Shown: one piece after another, positions 9,866 to 21,117 of the stretch
How the letters are laid out: each line of letters begins with the position of its first letter
Numbering within the stretch: the stretch's first letter is position 1
NCBI GenBank assembly: GCA_920105625.2
Contig: OV050031.1
Coordinates: forward strand, 132,200,514 to 132,264,513
Length of the DNA stretch: 64,000 nucleotides
Source of the DNA: Clusia tigrina
Taxonomy: Eukaryota; Arthropoda; Insecta; Diptera; Clusiidae
Direction: 5' to 3'
Notes under the pieces: generated by a model
What the model saw: the letters and a program-made list of their open reading frames with translations, nothing else
Told to the model about the DNA's origin: nothing
Database searches by the model: none
Made by a program: the position numbers and the translations under genes

Positions 9866-10540
9866 GGAGCATATCTACGGTAATTTTCGGTAGGGTACCT
9901 TGAATCGATTATATCGACCCAATTTCTTGTGTATGGCTTCGCAGTATTAATTAACGTCCTAATAAAATATATCGTCCAAAAATACTGTAAGTGGACATGG
10001 CTACAAAAATAACCTCAATTTTTGTGTGATGTTTAATGTTAGTACCCGCAACCTTCGTAGGAAATTTCGTTGATAAATATTTAATAGAAACAAAGTAATG
10101 ATTTTGGGTTAATTTTGATGGTGGCAACAGAAATAATCTGCCCATATTTGGATCGCATATTATTACAGAGCCAATGTATACAGCTGCCCATTTGCACTCA
10201 TATATCATCACTAGAAGCTTAGATAGGGTAATTGCTTTTAAGAGGGGTCCCTAAAGTTCATTATATGGGATGGAGGCGTATCCTTCATATGATCGACCCC
10301 GAATCTTGTATATGGCTTTGTTGGGTCCACATACATACTAATATAAAATGTTGTCCATAAATATTGTATAGGTCGTAAGTTATAATTATATGTCAATAGT
10401 GGGCGTTGCTGTCACAACACGCCCATTTTTTGTGTGGTGTTTAATATTGGTTCCCGCAACATTCCTGTTAAATTTCGTTGATAGATCTTTAATAGGAACC
10501 TAGTACTTATTTTTGGCTAATTGTGGGCGTGGTAGTTGTA

Positions 10541-11230
10541 ATATGATCTCCATATTCTGCACACACTTTATTATGGACCCCATGTATATTTCTGCCGATT
10601 TTTTTTCCGCTGGAATAGTTAAGCCAATTTTAATTTTAGAACCCGAAACTTCCTTATATCAAAAGTGGGCGTGGCTTTTCTCTTATCAATCCCATTTGTT
10701 GCAGATAGCTTTATATTGTCCACATGTTCCTTTACCTAATATTGGGTCCGTAAATCTGTACCAGATCTTATGTTATTAATATTTGTTAGTAGTGGGCGTG
10801 GCAGTTATTATATACCGTCCACTTTCTGTATAGTGTTTAGTAGGACCCGCATCTCCATAACTAATAAATTGCGTCAAGATTCTATCAATCGGGCCGAAGT
10901 TATAGTCATTTTAAAAAAGGTGAAAAAAGTTCCTTATATGGGAGGTAGGCGTTGCTTTTGTACAAATCGGCTCATATAGCAATCTGGTTCTGTATCTTTG
11001 TCCAGACTATACTTTTGCAAAATTTTATTAGGGTAGCTTTAACGGTGTAGAAAAAAAGTGGCCACAGATGGACAGACGGACGGACAAAATCAAACTTGTT
11101 TAGCAACTGATTCTGATCATATCTGTATATATATGTCCATACCTACCATGCCTCCTTCTTGAAATTGCAACCCCTCTCAAAAGCACAAAATTAGTATACC
11201 CATTTACCTTTTTTAAAAGTAAAAGGTTTA
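10541..11230. repeat. Dispersed noncoding repeat with GTGGGCGTGGC phrases and an ACAGACGGACGGACAA box
   Basis: The phrase 'gtgggcgtggc/t' recurs at about 10525, 10667 and 10793, and also in the tandem copies upstream, each followed by 'gtccac/cccat'-type text and 'aggacccgc'-type text. At 11067-11105 comes 'gatggacagacggacggaca', and further on 'cctccttc' and 'agtataccc'. From memory, this combination is typical of a repeat seen throughout fly genomes, often in introns and between genes; I cannot name it from sequence alone. No coding frame is supported. Confidence 0.5.
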
Positions 11231-11235
11231 AAAAT

Positions 11236-11484
11236 CAAAAAACCAAATCCAAAGATAAATTTTTGTTTTCTTTACATTTAATCAGCTAAAATATAAAAAA
11301 TTCCGAGGAAATTTTTTGTGGGTTATTTTTAAAATCTTTGAATTTCATGCAATTTTCAATTTGGAAGCATTTTCTATTGAGGATAGAAAAATTCCCTCGT
11401 TTCATCCGAGTATAATTTACTCGATAACTTTTCCCGCACAACAGAGTGTCCTATCCTCGGTAGAGAGGCGAATCGAATGCGCCT
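11236..11484 (-). repeat. Right arm of the long inverted repeat
   Basis: The reverse complement of this block matches 2818-3065 and its duplicate from 7252. The outer end reads CGAATCGAATGCGCCT and is followed by 'attata'. It is more diverged from both left blocks than they are from each other, as expected if only the left part was duplicated. From 11485 to 11967 I see only AT-rich sequence without a supported feature. Confidence 0.7.
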
Positions 11485-11967
11485 ATTATAAAGTCCAGAC
11501 CTAATAATGCTTCATGACTCATTTACTCGTTTGCTACAGCCATTAAACCTGAATATATTTTGTTAAACACAATTTTGCCAAATTATTCATTTATTTGGCA
11601 AATACCAAAATAATATACATAGTACTATATTAAATAAAATTTTAAATATCTAGCAAACTCGTTTTCTTAGTATCTAGCAAATGTGTATAGCATTTGGACT
11701 TGCATCGATGAACAAGTTTGCTGTTTCGGATTATTCAACTTTGAAATGTTTCACAACATTTCCACAACCGTGACGCAAGGGCGCAGAATTAATTAATTTT
11801 CTTTGCAAATATGACTCTTTTCGATTTTAAATGTATTAAATAGAGAATGTTGCGGTGTCTTTTCGAATGTCTGCTTTGTTGTGCTCAATTTTGTATCGTG
11901 CTCAATTTTTGCACATTCGTGCATTATCGGGTGTATGTATTATTCGATAACATTAATATTTTGTAAT

Positions 11968-12416
11968 TTGCGCATATATTTGCTCATAAATATATTTCGA
12001 TTTAGACTTAAATTGCAATTAGTTGTTGTTACAAATATTATTATACCCTATCCTTCTTTACTGCCTTACTTTGTTTATATTAGCGCAGCAGAGAGCAAGA
12101 GTGAGAGTATTGAATATTTCCCTTGCTTTTAGTAATTCAATTCAAGTTCTTCCCCACAATATTTGCTAATTAATCACTTAAATCTGATGATGATGAAGAT
12201 TTGTGCATATATTTGTTCATAAATATATTTCGATTTAGACTTAATTGCAATTAGTTGTTGTTACAAGTATTATTATACCCTATCCTTCTTTACTATCTTA
12301 CTTTGTTTATGTTAGCACAGCAGAGCGCAAGAGTGAGAGTACTGGATATTTTCCTTGCTTTTAGTAATTCATTTCAAGTTCTTCCCCACAATATTTGCTA
12401 ATTAATCACTTAAATC
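11968..12416. repeat. Tandem pair of about 217-bp units, offset 232 bp
   Basis: Unit 1 runs from about 11968 to 12184 and unit 2 from about 12200 to 12416, separated by 'tgatgatgatgaaga'. Both share 'catatatttg.tcataaatatatttcg', 'accctatccttctttact', 'gagtgagagta' and end 'aattaatcacttaaatc', with roughly a dozen differences. No coding frame is seen. It lies just left of the mariner insertion. Confidence 0.9.
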
Positions 12417-12539
12417 AAAAATAAATATAAATTATTGACACTGACTTTTAAGAAAAACAACAAAATTAGTTGAATTAAGGCAGAGGAATATAATGAAATT
12501 GTACATTTTGAGTAAAGAAAATTATCTTTTGTGTATGTA

Positions 12540-13779
12540 CGAGGGCGGATTGATATTGAAGCTACCTAGCGCTAGATGGCAGCACAAATATACAAACTTT
12601 TTTTTTTTTGAAATTGCGATCTGTCAAACTTCAGTTGTTAAAATTTCACCCAAATTCATCGATTAGTTTATTTGTTGTAGTCGTTTGAAGTAAGCAACTT
12701 TTGTGTTTCTTGAAAAATGGAAAAAAGCGAATTTCGTTCAGTGATTAAACTCTATTATTTGAAAGGGAAAATGGCGAAAGAGACAAAAGAAAAGCTCGAT
12801 AAACATTACGATGAGTCTGCTCCGTCAGATTACATGGTAAAATATTGAATTGCTGAATTTAAACGCGGCCGAACAAGCACTGCAACAATACAATCAACAG
12901 GAAGGCCAAAAGAGGTGGTTACTGAAGAAAATATCAAGAAAATCCTCGATATCGTTATGAATGATCGCCGAGTCAAGTTGCGTGAGATTGTTGAAATGGT
13001 AAACATATCATATGAACGTGTGTTCAACATTTTGCATGAACATTTGCATATGAAAAAGCTATCGGCAAGATGGGTGCCGCGTTTGCTCAGTGTCGAACAA
13101 AAACGAGTTCGACAGACCACTTCACAGCGGTGTTTGGACATGATAAAGCGTAATCCTGTTGATTTTTGGCCTCGATTAATAACTGTTAATGAAACGTGGG
13201 TCCACCACTACACACCTGAAACCAAAAATCAATCGAAACAATGGGTGGAAGCTGGTGGAAGGCAGTGAAATCGGCTGGCAAGGTTATGGCCACTGTATTT
13301 TGGGATGCACACGAAATATTGCTCATCGATTATCTTGAAAAAGGATCCACACTCACAGGAAAGTATTATCGTGCATTATTGGATCAATTGATTGATGCAA
13401 TCAAGGAAAAACGGTCACATTTAAAGAAGAAAAGAATGCTCTTTCTTCAAGACAACGTACCGGTTCACACAGCATTAGATACGATGCTAAAATTACGTGA
13501 AATACACTTCGAATTGGTTAATCATCCACCTTATAGTCCAGATTTAGCTCCTAATAAATTTTGCCTGTTTCCAAACTTGAAAAACTGGCTCGCAGGAAAA
13601 AGATTCGCGTATTTTGAGGGGTTCCCGAAATCGTATTATTCAGATGGTATAAAAAAGTTGGAATATCGTCTTACTAAGTGTGTCGAAGTAAAAGGTGACT
13701 ATGTTGAGAAATAAATGGTTTTTGAAAAAAAAAAATGTTTTTTTACTACTTAGGTAGCTTCAATATCAATCTGCCCTCA
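12540..13779 (+). mobile_element. mariner element, complete ends, inactive
   Basis: The 1240-bp element has terminal inverted repeats of about 28 bp. The left end reads CGAGGGCGGATTGATATTGA, and the right end is the complement of TGAGGGCAGATTGATATTGA, both continuing into AGCTACCT. A TA dinucleotide lies at each side (12538-12539 and 13780-13781), matching the TA target duplication of Tc1/mariner elements. One transposase pseudogene fills most of the interior. Right of it, 13782-14825 is AT-rich; a 68-codon frame at 14169-14375 resembles nothing I know. Confidence 0.93.
12717..13714 (+). pseudogene. mariner transposase, dead copy
   Basis: The start is ATG 12717 (MEKSEFRSVIKLYYLKGK). In frame there is a premature TGA at 12846-12848, where 'W' is expected before IAEFKRGR. 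The N-terminal helix-turn-helix region continues to about 13080 (YERVFNILHEHLHMKK). The DDE core has lost two of three acidic residues. 'ITVNETWVHHY' has Asn where the family has the first Asp (GDE(T/S)W), and 'SPDLAPNKFCLF' has Lys in place of the third Asp. The middle Asp in 'FLQDNVPVHTA' remains. A frameshift at about 13255 separates the two halves, the second running to TAA 13712. The D,D34D-type layout and full length identify the mariner family; I do not assign a subfamily. Confidence 0.93.
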
Positions 13780-14825
13780 TATATACCTTGCTCACTGATT
13801 GAATCAACAAATTTGAGAAATCAGGAAGAGTTATTAAATTTTGGACTATTGCAATAAATAGCATTATAGAAAAATTCAAAAAATATCAAGATATACAAAT
13901 AATTCTATATTCCATTAAGTTCACATGTTCATGTATCTATGTAATTTTATTTATATTAGATTTTGTAAAATAGTTTGTATTTTATAAAATAATTAATTCC
14001 ATTCCGCGGTAATTTTCCAAAGTCTAAGTACTTTTAATTAGAACGTTTAATTTCATTTGTTTAAAAATTCTATATTTTGAAATCATGAATAAATGAAAAA
14101 AATTTTAAATATGTTCAATGCATATTGATTAAGAAATCAAGAATAAAAAAGGTACAGATATTAGTGCAATGTTTTTATTGGTGACAGGCCTATTATACAA
14201 TTCTATTCAGCGACATTGTAAATATCCGGATCCTCCGTCCAAAGGTGCGGTAAACTCATACGATATTGTATATACTCGTAATCTTACTCATAGCGTCAAA
14301 CAAATGAATACAGGCTACAGCACTCCAGGTCATAGCTTGAAAATATACCACAATGACCGATATGTCGTCAGCTAACGCCTCCATGCTCAAAATAATCCTT
14401 TCAAGAAAATAATTTGCTGGTTAATGATTACACATTTGATTTTTTAACTACTTTGTGATAAACAAATCGATTCCAAACAATTACATAAATTATCAGCATT
14501 GCACATTCTCTACATTTACCTTAATAAACTCATATATTGGCCACGAAATAGTGGATTTAAATGGGAGAAGAATAATACCGAAATGGGTGGTGCCAATTGG
14601 AGATAATAGTGTACTACTTTACTTGTATGTATATAATTAAAATTATGGATTCAACAACTTCCACATTATAATTTAATTGCTTGATATAAAACCTGTCTCA
14701 TTAATTGAAAATCGGTGATAATAAAGTCTGTAGTAGTTGGAATTATGAAATTATGTTCGTATATTCCGCCCAATTAGCCAATATTTAATATATCATGGTA
14801 ATATCTTAAGTTTATGATTCAATTA

Positions 14826-14846
14826 TGTGTGTGTGTGTGTGTGTGT
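14826..14846. repeat. (TG)n microsatellite
   Basis: About ten uninterrupted TG dinucleotides lie in AT-rich noncoding sequence. Confidence 0.95.
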
Positions 14847-14912
14847 ATATCCACAAAATACTATTTATTTTACTGAATATATAATTTAACAAATTAAGTT
14901 AATACATTTACC

Positions 14913-15076
14913 AACAAACAACTGAAAAACTAGCCCAACAACACTTGAGAAACTCGTTGAACAACACTTGAAAAACTCGTTCAATAACGCTTCAAAGACT
15001 CGTTCAATAACGCTTGCAAAACTCGTCGAACAATTCTTGAAGCACTCGTCCAAAAAAAGCCTGAAAAACTCGTCAC
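14913..15076. repeat. 23-bp minisatellite, seven units
   Basis: Units such as AACAACACTTGAAAAACTCG (first 20 of 23 bases) repeat seven times with drift: unit starts are 14913, 14937, 14960, 14983, 15006, 15029 and 15052. The conserved core is 'ttgaaaaactcgt'. The 23-bp period is not a multiple of three, so it is not a coding repeat. Nothing coding is seen from 15077 to 15330. Confidence 0.88.
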
Positions 15077-15329
15077 AAGAAAGGGAATTGAGCGATGATA
15101 GTTTATCAGTAGAGGAGCTGGAAATTTGGTGAAATATATATTGAGAAGTGGAAAATTAAAAGAAAAAGTGAATTAAATAATATTAACAAACGAAAAAATA
15201 TATGAAAATAATAATATTTAATATAAAAAAAATTGACTTAATCTGACTTATATAACTTCGGGTTGGTTTAAAAATCCTATGGTTTCAAGTTCAACTCCTT
15301 CGAAGTAGATTTAAATTTATTATTAAAGG

Positions 15330-15870
15330 GTGTTATACAGTGTGCCCTGAAATATCTATTGTGATGTCTCTGTTTACTTGAAACTATGTGTATAATCTCA
15401 TCTATATATATGTCTTCTATAAGGTTTTTTGCATATAGCAACTTGTGTATTCAATAGGGCTTATGCAGAAGAATATTTCGGATTCCCAAGTTATCATTTT
15501 CCTTCTACTCCTTCCTTCCTTCCTTCCTTCTACTTTTATTTAGAAATGTTTCAACAGGGTGAATTTCAGCTTGAAAAATATTTGGGAAGGAACCAGTTGG
15601 TGCTAAACACCAAAAGTTCCCAACCTCTAGTTCCGTCCATAGACTTATATTCATATATATACGATAAGAGTTAGTTTTATCTAATTTGATATCTTTCAGA
15701 ATTGTATTTCTGGGGTAAATAGAATTTCCTTATCATGAAATTTTTATGATCCTTTTTCATTCATTATTTTTACACCATATCTATTGGTTGTAGCTCAATT
15801 CCCTCGGACTACCTTCTTGTATTCTGCTAAGAGATTTCCTAACAAAGTCTTCTACTACTAGATACGAATG
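15330..15870 (-). mobile_element. 3' fragment of the LINE family also present at 18.73-20.1 kb
   Basis: Several stretches match 18.73-19.72 kb in the same order. These are 'tattgtgatg.c.ctgtttact' with 'gtctcatctatagat'-type text, 'cttgaaaaat..ttgggaa.gaaccag', and 'tattctgctaaga.atttcct' followed by 'ctactagat'. On the minus strand the middle piece corresponds to the beginning of the RNase H region of that LINE. It is short, diverged and without an open frame. Confidence 0.6.
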
Positions 15871-16095
15871 TGTTATACTCGTATAGAGAAGTTGGATAGA
15901 TGTGAATTGCCTTGGTTGTAAAAAGGCAAGGAAATCATTGTAGTGTAAAAGAAACTAAAATATTATAGTTTAATATTATGGTTTCCAAAATACAACAAAT
16001 CTGGAGGCCAATTACTTGATTTCTTCAACATTCACCGCTCAAAATGTATGTCAGCTGCGGACTTATTTAATATGTTGTTGGCGAAAAGAATACAG

Positions 16096-16848
16096 TCATA
16101 AAAAATTTAAAGTACAGTCCCGGTTCTCCTCTATCTTTCCCGGTTCAACTGGCTTAGCCGGTATCCAGACCCTAGCTCTGGGGCTGATGGGAGTTTCTTC
16201 TATGCAGACGGGATCTGGCTTAGCTCCCGGACAAATCCCGCCAACCTTGCTTACCGCAATCTTAAAGAGCATGGCTGCCCTGCTGTTATCGCATGCGATG
16301 AGCATGGCCCTGAAACCAGCCCGCGTCGTGACAGAAAGGAGGGGGTCCAGGGTTCTCCTCCAAGACCTTCTAATTCCGGTCGATGATGACCCATCCTTTG
16401 ACAACGTCACTGTAAGACGAGTATTTCTGGCCACCCACTTTTCAACTTTTGGCGACCCCCCTGTCTCTTCCCCCGACCTGTGCCTCTTTGGAGCTATACC
16501 CACTGGTTTACCGAAGCCGGATAGGACCCTCCTTGCCCACTCTACAGAATTGGCCTGTTCCTCTGTGGGCTGGTCCGTGGTTAGAGACTTGTATTTCGCC
16601 ATGACTCTCATGGCAGCTTTCCTATCATAATAGGCCTGCTTAGAAGGACGAACCAGTTTTATCGATCCTTCCAGGCGTAATCTAGCAACCTTCTTTGAGC
16701 TGCTGGGCCCCTCTAATACCTGCTGCCAGTTGATCCCAGCAGCATCCACCCCCTCCACTGACCGCAGCCAGCGTTTGGGTCTTAACCGCCTCCCCCAGGT
16801 TTCCCCATGCAACACTCCTCTGTCCATAACGAGAGACTGCTTTCCCAA
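16096..16848 (-). pseudogene. LOA-type LINE ORF1 fragment (DUF4780-like)
   Basis: A 250-codon open frame on the minus strand is rich in Arg, Lys and Pro. Its C-terminal half has the order seen in DUF4780-type ORF1 proteins of LOA/Bilbo-type LINEs: 'VEKWVARNTRLTVTLS', 'GFRAMLIACDNSRAAMLF', 'KVGGICPGAKPDPVCIEETP' and 'PRARVWIPAKPV'. These ORF1 proteins bind element RNA. The ORF is long and clean but ends without the usual tail, and ORF2 does not follow it on the left, so this is a truncated copy. Its upstream side (16849-17250) is GC-richer and resembles a LINE 5' leader. The plus-strand frame at 16016-16630 is its shadow. Confidence 0.75.
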
Positions 16849-17270
16849 GCCTCCCCGATCCCCATTGCCTCCTGCTGCTATCGATCTGTCTACTACCCTT
16901 GAATTATTATTATTGTAATACCGGCCTCCTTTGACTTTTAAGTTTTAGATAAATTGAATGACATATGTAGTCCCACGAGTATCGAAGAGAGGTCCACTCG
17001 CGCAGATGTCCTTGTGCGCGGGTAAGGTAGATAGAACCGTAGGTCGCCAAATATACGGAGCTCTCCGTTCGACGCTGGGCTAGTTTTTAATCTGAGTCCC
17101 CAGCCAGGTTGACTACTGACACGGGTCGTATGACATCTTGTTCCAACCCAGAGATTTTTTTTATAGAGGTTAGCTCCTCCGCACCCTGTATCAGGTGCGA
17201 CGTGTTTATGAACTCCTCAGTCTAGATCCGTATTGTTCTATTATGAATAGAAGGTTTAACTCAGGCAGGG
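16849..17270 (-). other. Probable 5' leader of the LOA-type LINE
   Basis: This GC-richer noncoding stretch lies directly upstream (minus-strand sense) of the ORF1 frame. Phrases such as 'gttgactactgacacgggtc' and 'gacatcttgttccaaccc' are similar in composition and position to the stretch upstream of another LOA ORF1 at 56.9-57.05 kb ('cagctcgggtcacgtgacac', 'cttgatccagccc'). The 5' boundary is not defined. No coding frame is supported. Confidence 0.4.
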
Positions 17271-17279
17271 TGTGACACT

Positions 17280-18150
17280 TTGCCATGTACCAACGGTCTA
17301 GATGGGATAGAGGCTAATGTTCCTAGAACTATAATCGCATATTCCCATCTTGCGAAACAAATGATTCCGGCAGAATTTCACACTAGCCTTGAATGGTATA
17401 TTAGAGAATTACATTTTTTATTGAAGTGCGACGAAATCACATCGCACATCTACAGCATTGAATCTGGTGTGCCCCAAGGTCGTGTTCTTGGGCCTGTCTT
17501 CTATGTTTTGTTTACCGCAGATATACCGACGTATAAAAACACAAATCTGTACTATTGCTGATGACATTGTGATACTATGCTCGCACTCATTAGCGGATGC
17601 TACATCAGCTAGGCTCTGTAACTGGCGCGAGTAAATGAAACGAAAGCAAACATGTCACTTTTACACTACGTCAAGGCAGCCCCGCGGCCATGAAACTCAA
17701 TAATGCCACCATTTCTGCATCCAATGAAGCCACCTATTTTGGAATACATCTCGACAGAAGGCTGACTTGGTGCAAACATACATAGTCCAAAAAAAGCAGA
17801 TAAAGTTAGCAGCCTTAAAATTCAATTTTTTACGACATAAAAATTCTCGCCTCCCGATAGAACACAAAGTTTGTTTGTAAAAAGCCGTAATCAATCCGAT
17901 TTCGTCATATGGCGCTCAGTTATGGTCAACTGCAAGTTCTTCTTATATAGAGATAATTTAACGAGCTCAGTCTAGAATACTAAGAAAAATTTTGGATGAA
18001 ATGTGAATAATCATCGCGATGTAGATATTGCACCCGTTAAACAAGATCTAGTCGTATGGACTGTAATATACGATGCAAGGCTTCTGCATCCGAACCATCG
18101 CTAGCCCAGCTCCTGTAACTTACTCGAAGCTTCTAACGGCTGAAAAGGCG
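17280..18150 (+). pseudogene. Jockey-clade LINE reverse transcriptase fragment
   Basis: The order of RT motifs is clear across frames: 'SGVPQGRVLGPVFYVLFTADIPT' (17463-17530), the catalytic box 'IADDIVIL' (about 17548-17575), 'KLNNATISASNEATYFGIHLDRRLTW'-type thumb text (about 17690-17770), 'LPIEHKVCL.KAVINPI.SYGAQLWS' (about 17853-17930), and 'RAQSRILRKILDEM' (about 17960-18003). Stops and shifts interrupt it many times, and both the endonuclease and the 3' end are missing. At nucleotide level it is close to the Jockey copy at 62.8-63.35 kb, so both come from one family. From 18151 to 18725 I see only AT-rich sequence. Confidence 0.85.
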
Positions 18151-18729
18151 AGACATTCCATTTTTATAAATTCTGATATTAAGTCAACTAAGAATTCGCA
18201 CATTGGTGTAGAATTACAAATATATACTATTAAATTATTAGATAATATCTTTTGTGGAATATACATTTTTTGCAAGAAATAATTAAAGGAAGCTATAGCT
18301 CTCTTTGTGGTTGCATCTATCAATTGGAGTTAATTAAAATTGTTTGTGTTTGTTTTTTGCTTTTCAATGGTAATAATCTTTTTCATATAAAATGATTTAT
18401 ATTTATTCAATATTGAAATTATTAATTAGTAACTTTTGATATAAATAATTACAAATTAAAAATCTTTGATCACCTTTATATAAAGTTTTTGTAAAAGTTT
18501 TATTTTACACTTAATGCAGATAAAAGAAAATCAAATATATAATATTGGATTTATTATTTCTTTATCAGCAGTCATGAAACTTTGCTGCGGCATTTGCTTC
18601 TGGTTATTTGGTTTAATTTCCTATTAGTACCAACTAGTTAACATTGTCATGTTAAATTTAATATTTTGCCAACACTTCCAAAACACTACAATTTGATTAG
18701 ATTTATTTAATGTTATAAACCGCAACCTT

Positions 18730-20100
18730 CAGGATCTATTGTGATGCCCCTATTTATTTAAAAGGATGAGGATAGTCTCATCTATAGATCTTCTGTTAGG
18801 TTAATTTACAACAGGAATTCTTGTACTTTGAAAAGATCAAGTTAAGGGATCTCCAAAACACCTTTGCGTTTTATATGCTAATGGTCCGCAGTCTGTGATC
18901 ATATGATAGTTGAGTCTACAGTGTCAGCTTAAAATGCTTGTGATGATTTTCAGTTCACTCCGAGGCATGTTAATTAACTCTTTAGCTCTTTTAGGATTAA
19001 AGACCCCCGAAGAGCTTTGGAGTCTCTTAATCTCAAAAGATTTTACAGGTTTGACTTCTTTTTACCTATGTTCATTTCTTCAGGAAACCTCTAATGGTGT
19101 TAGATGATAGTCCACCAGATGGGAGCAAGGCCATTGAACTGAGAGGCCGCAGCTTTCCTTGGGAAGCTATCAGACTTCTCATTTCTGTCTACTACTATTG
19201 TGCCTGATACCCACACAGTCCTATACAAGTTTAGACCTCACTAAGAGAGAGCTCATACTTTTGGATGCTGCTTGATTATCAGATGGTATCACAATGTAAT
19301 TTCCCCGATACTTCGTGTCAATGTTGATCTGGGTATATCTTTCAGTAGCATGAATCTTCGCTTGAAAAATGCTTGGGAAAGAACCAATTTTTTCCCTAAG
19401 TTGGTTGTATGCCCAAATAAGCGTGCCACAGCTCCCTCCATAGTCTTTGAACCGCCTGTATTAGAGCGAGTTTTCTCTAATTTTATTTGATTCAATTAGA
19501 CTTTTTAATCCTTTTCTGCAACTAAACTTTGGATTGTATATGTATACAAAGATCAACTTTCGTGGCATGAAGCCCTTATGAGAGTTTAGTATACCGTATT
19601 CTTGAGATGAATTGTTACCCTAAATGTTTTGGGTGTAATTTCAATCCCTCCAAATAATTTCTTATATTCTGCTAAGAAATTTCCTGGCAGACTCTAGTAT
19701 TACTAGATGTAAGAGTCTTAGATGTAGTACAACTTCCATTCGTCAGGTGCGAATAGCTCCAGTGGGCAGACAGACAAGGCGTTGTACTTTACTTAAGGTA
19801 GATTTCGCTGTGCGAGTGTGAGAGTGTGACTCTTTTTGACCAGGATAAAGAACCATTGGTCTCACCATGTTGGTACACATCCAACGATTTTTGGGTTACA
19901 TCCCTTATATTTACCGGCCCTCTTGGTGATTACTGTCAGGTGAGCCTTCCACAATAACTTTTTTTCGAAAATGACTCCGTGGTAATTGGCCTTATAGCAA
20001 ATATCGACTTGCGTACCATTTAGAATAATAGGGTAATAATGTAGTAAATTGCACAATGGATTTTCAGTCCCGTTCCCCTGCACCATTCAATAACTGTTAA
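18730..20100 (-). pseudogene. LINE ORF2 C-terminal part (RT thumb and RNase H remnant)
   Basis: On the minus strand the first readable piece (20086-19862) contains 'YHGVIFEKKLLWKAHLTVITKRAGK', matching the RT thumb ('YLGV.LD.KL.WK.HL') of LINEs with RNase H. The next (19495-19289) contains 'GGSKTMEGAVARLFG', which fits the start of an RNase H domain (TDGSK) with the catalytic Asp changed to Gly. Between and after these the frames are lost. The 15.33-15.87 kb fragment is from the same family. Clade is uncertain: LOA, R1 or I-like. Confidence 0.6.
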
Positions 20101-20131
20101 TAAGCCCCTCGGGATATTACCACAATAGTAG

Positions 20132-20612
20132 TCTGTATTTAAGCAATTTATTTATTATTGAATTAAATTAAGTTTTAACTTGTAAGATATTTACTTTAAT
20201 GATTTGACCACACACCCTGTGACTTATTTGCGCTCAACAATGTCAAAGTGCACATACTGTTACATTCATGCATGTATATCAGTATAACCAGAATCAAGAA
20301 CGGTTTTGTTAATTTTAAATTCTCACATTATATTAAGTTTCTGCAAAGTGTACATTGAAGGGTTATTGTAATTATCATTTTCAATTAGTAAGTATATAAG
20401 TACACAAATTTCTTCAATAAAGCCCTTAGTTCAACAATTAACCTCAGCAAACACATTAATTTCTGTGTTCTTGTTTTGTTGGTACAAACACCGATACAAC
20501 ATTTCACCCACATTAACTTGTGACTATAAAACGTTGTACTGGTACAAGCACCATAAAACATCCATCAGCCAATTTGGTATAGGCACCGAAATTGCAACCA
20601 ATTAAGGAAAAT
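20132..20612 (+). repeat. BEL/Pao-type LTR, 5' copy (boundaries approximate)
   Basis: This block matches 32399-32823 in direct orientation over about 430 bp. Shared phrases include 'actcaacaatgtcaaagtg', 'acacattaatttctgtgttc', 'tgtgactataaaacgttgta' and 'catcagccaatttggta'. It is followed by gag-like sequence, and the partner block follows the matching gag, integrase and env remnants, so the two are read as the LTRs of one element. A PBS-like box lies only at 21010, so the LTR may extend right to about 21005, with the 3' copy truncated. At 20640-20721 'actatctaaatacaatt' occurs three times. Confidence 0.75.
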
Positions 20613-21009
20613 AGCATTTTTTTTTAAATCAATTTTAATTATATTACTATCTAAATACAATTATTATTACTATCTAAATACAATTATATAGTATTATAAT
20701 ACTATCTAAATACAATTATCTCTAACGTACTATCTTGAAAGGTACACGTCCAGTGGCATATGCCTAAAACTTGAAATAAAACAAGTTTTTTTTATTATAT
20801 TTTTAATTTCTATACTACATCGCTACCAAATATCGTGGTGCTTTGCGTTTCAGTCTTGTGAATGAAGTGGTTGGAGTCATAAGACTGGAGGCCAGCTCAT
20901 TTGGATGCGATTGGAGGCGATTTTTATACGTTGCACTTTGAAGGTTAAATTCATCTTTTATAAATGACAATCTTAATTCTCTGTGAAGTTGGACATCCTG
21001 AACAATTTT

Positions 21010-21023
21010 TGGTGATCCCGACG
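21010..21023 (+). promoter_or_regulatory. Possible tRNA primer-binding site of the BEL/Pao element
   Basis: TGGTGATCCCGACG starts with the usual TGG of retroelement primer-binding sites and resembles, from memory, the TGG..(A/C)CCCGACGT boxes of insect BEL/Pao elements. It lies 95 bp before the gag ATG. If real, it marks the true end of the 5' LTR. Confidence 0.4.
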
Positions 21024-21117
21024 TTATCTGCAGGTTACGACATATTTACTCCGTGAGATACCACTCCTGAGGGCACCAGCTGATATACAATCAGCTCACT
21101 TATTTCAACAAATCACC

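Larger units (their letters stand above)
6475..10540. repeat. 4.43-kb tandem duplication, copy 2
   Basis: This repeats 2041-6474 in direct orientation. It runs out of copy-1 homology at the text 'gtagttgta', after which copy 2 continues into unique sequence ('atatgatctcc'). Copy 2 therefore carries the original right junction. The duplicate coding remnants here are 6483-6952 (unknown ORF), 7122-7362 (MSVDKFGR-type), 7792-8046 (helical ORF) and about 8050-8765 (integrase). Confidence 0.93.

Noticed and set aside
14169..14375. 68-codon frame (MFLLVTGLLYNSI...) with signal-peptide-like start
   Set aside because: Short, isolated and without a recognised domain, promoter or poly(A) support in AT-rich DNA.
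16016..16630. 204-codon plus-strand frame
   Set aside because: Antisense shadow of the LOA ORF1 frame, which has family motifs; the plus frame has none.
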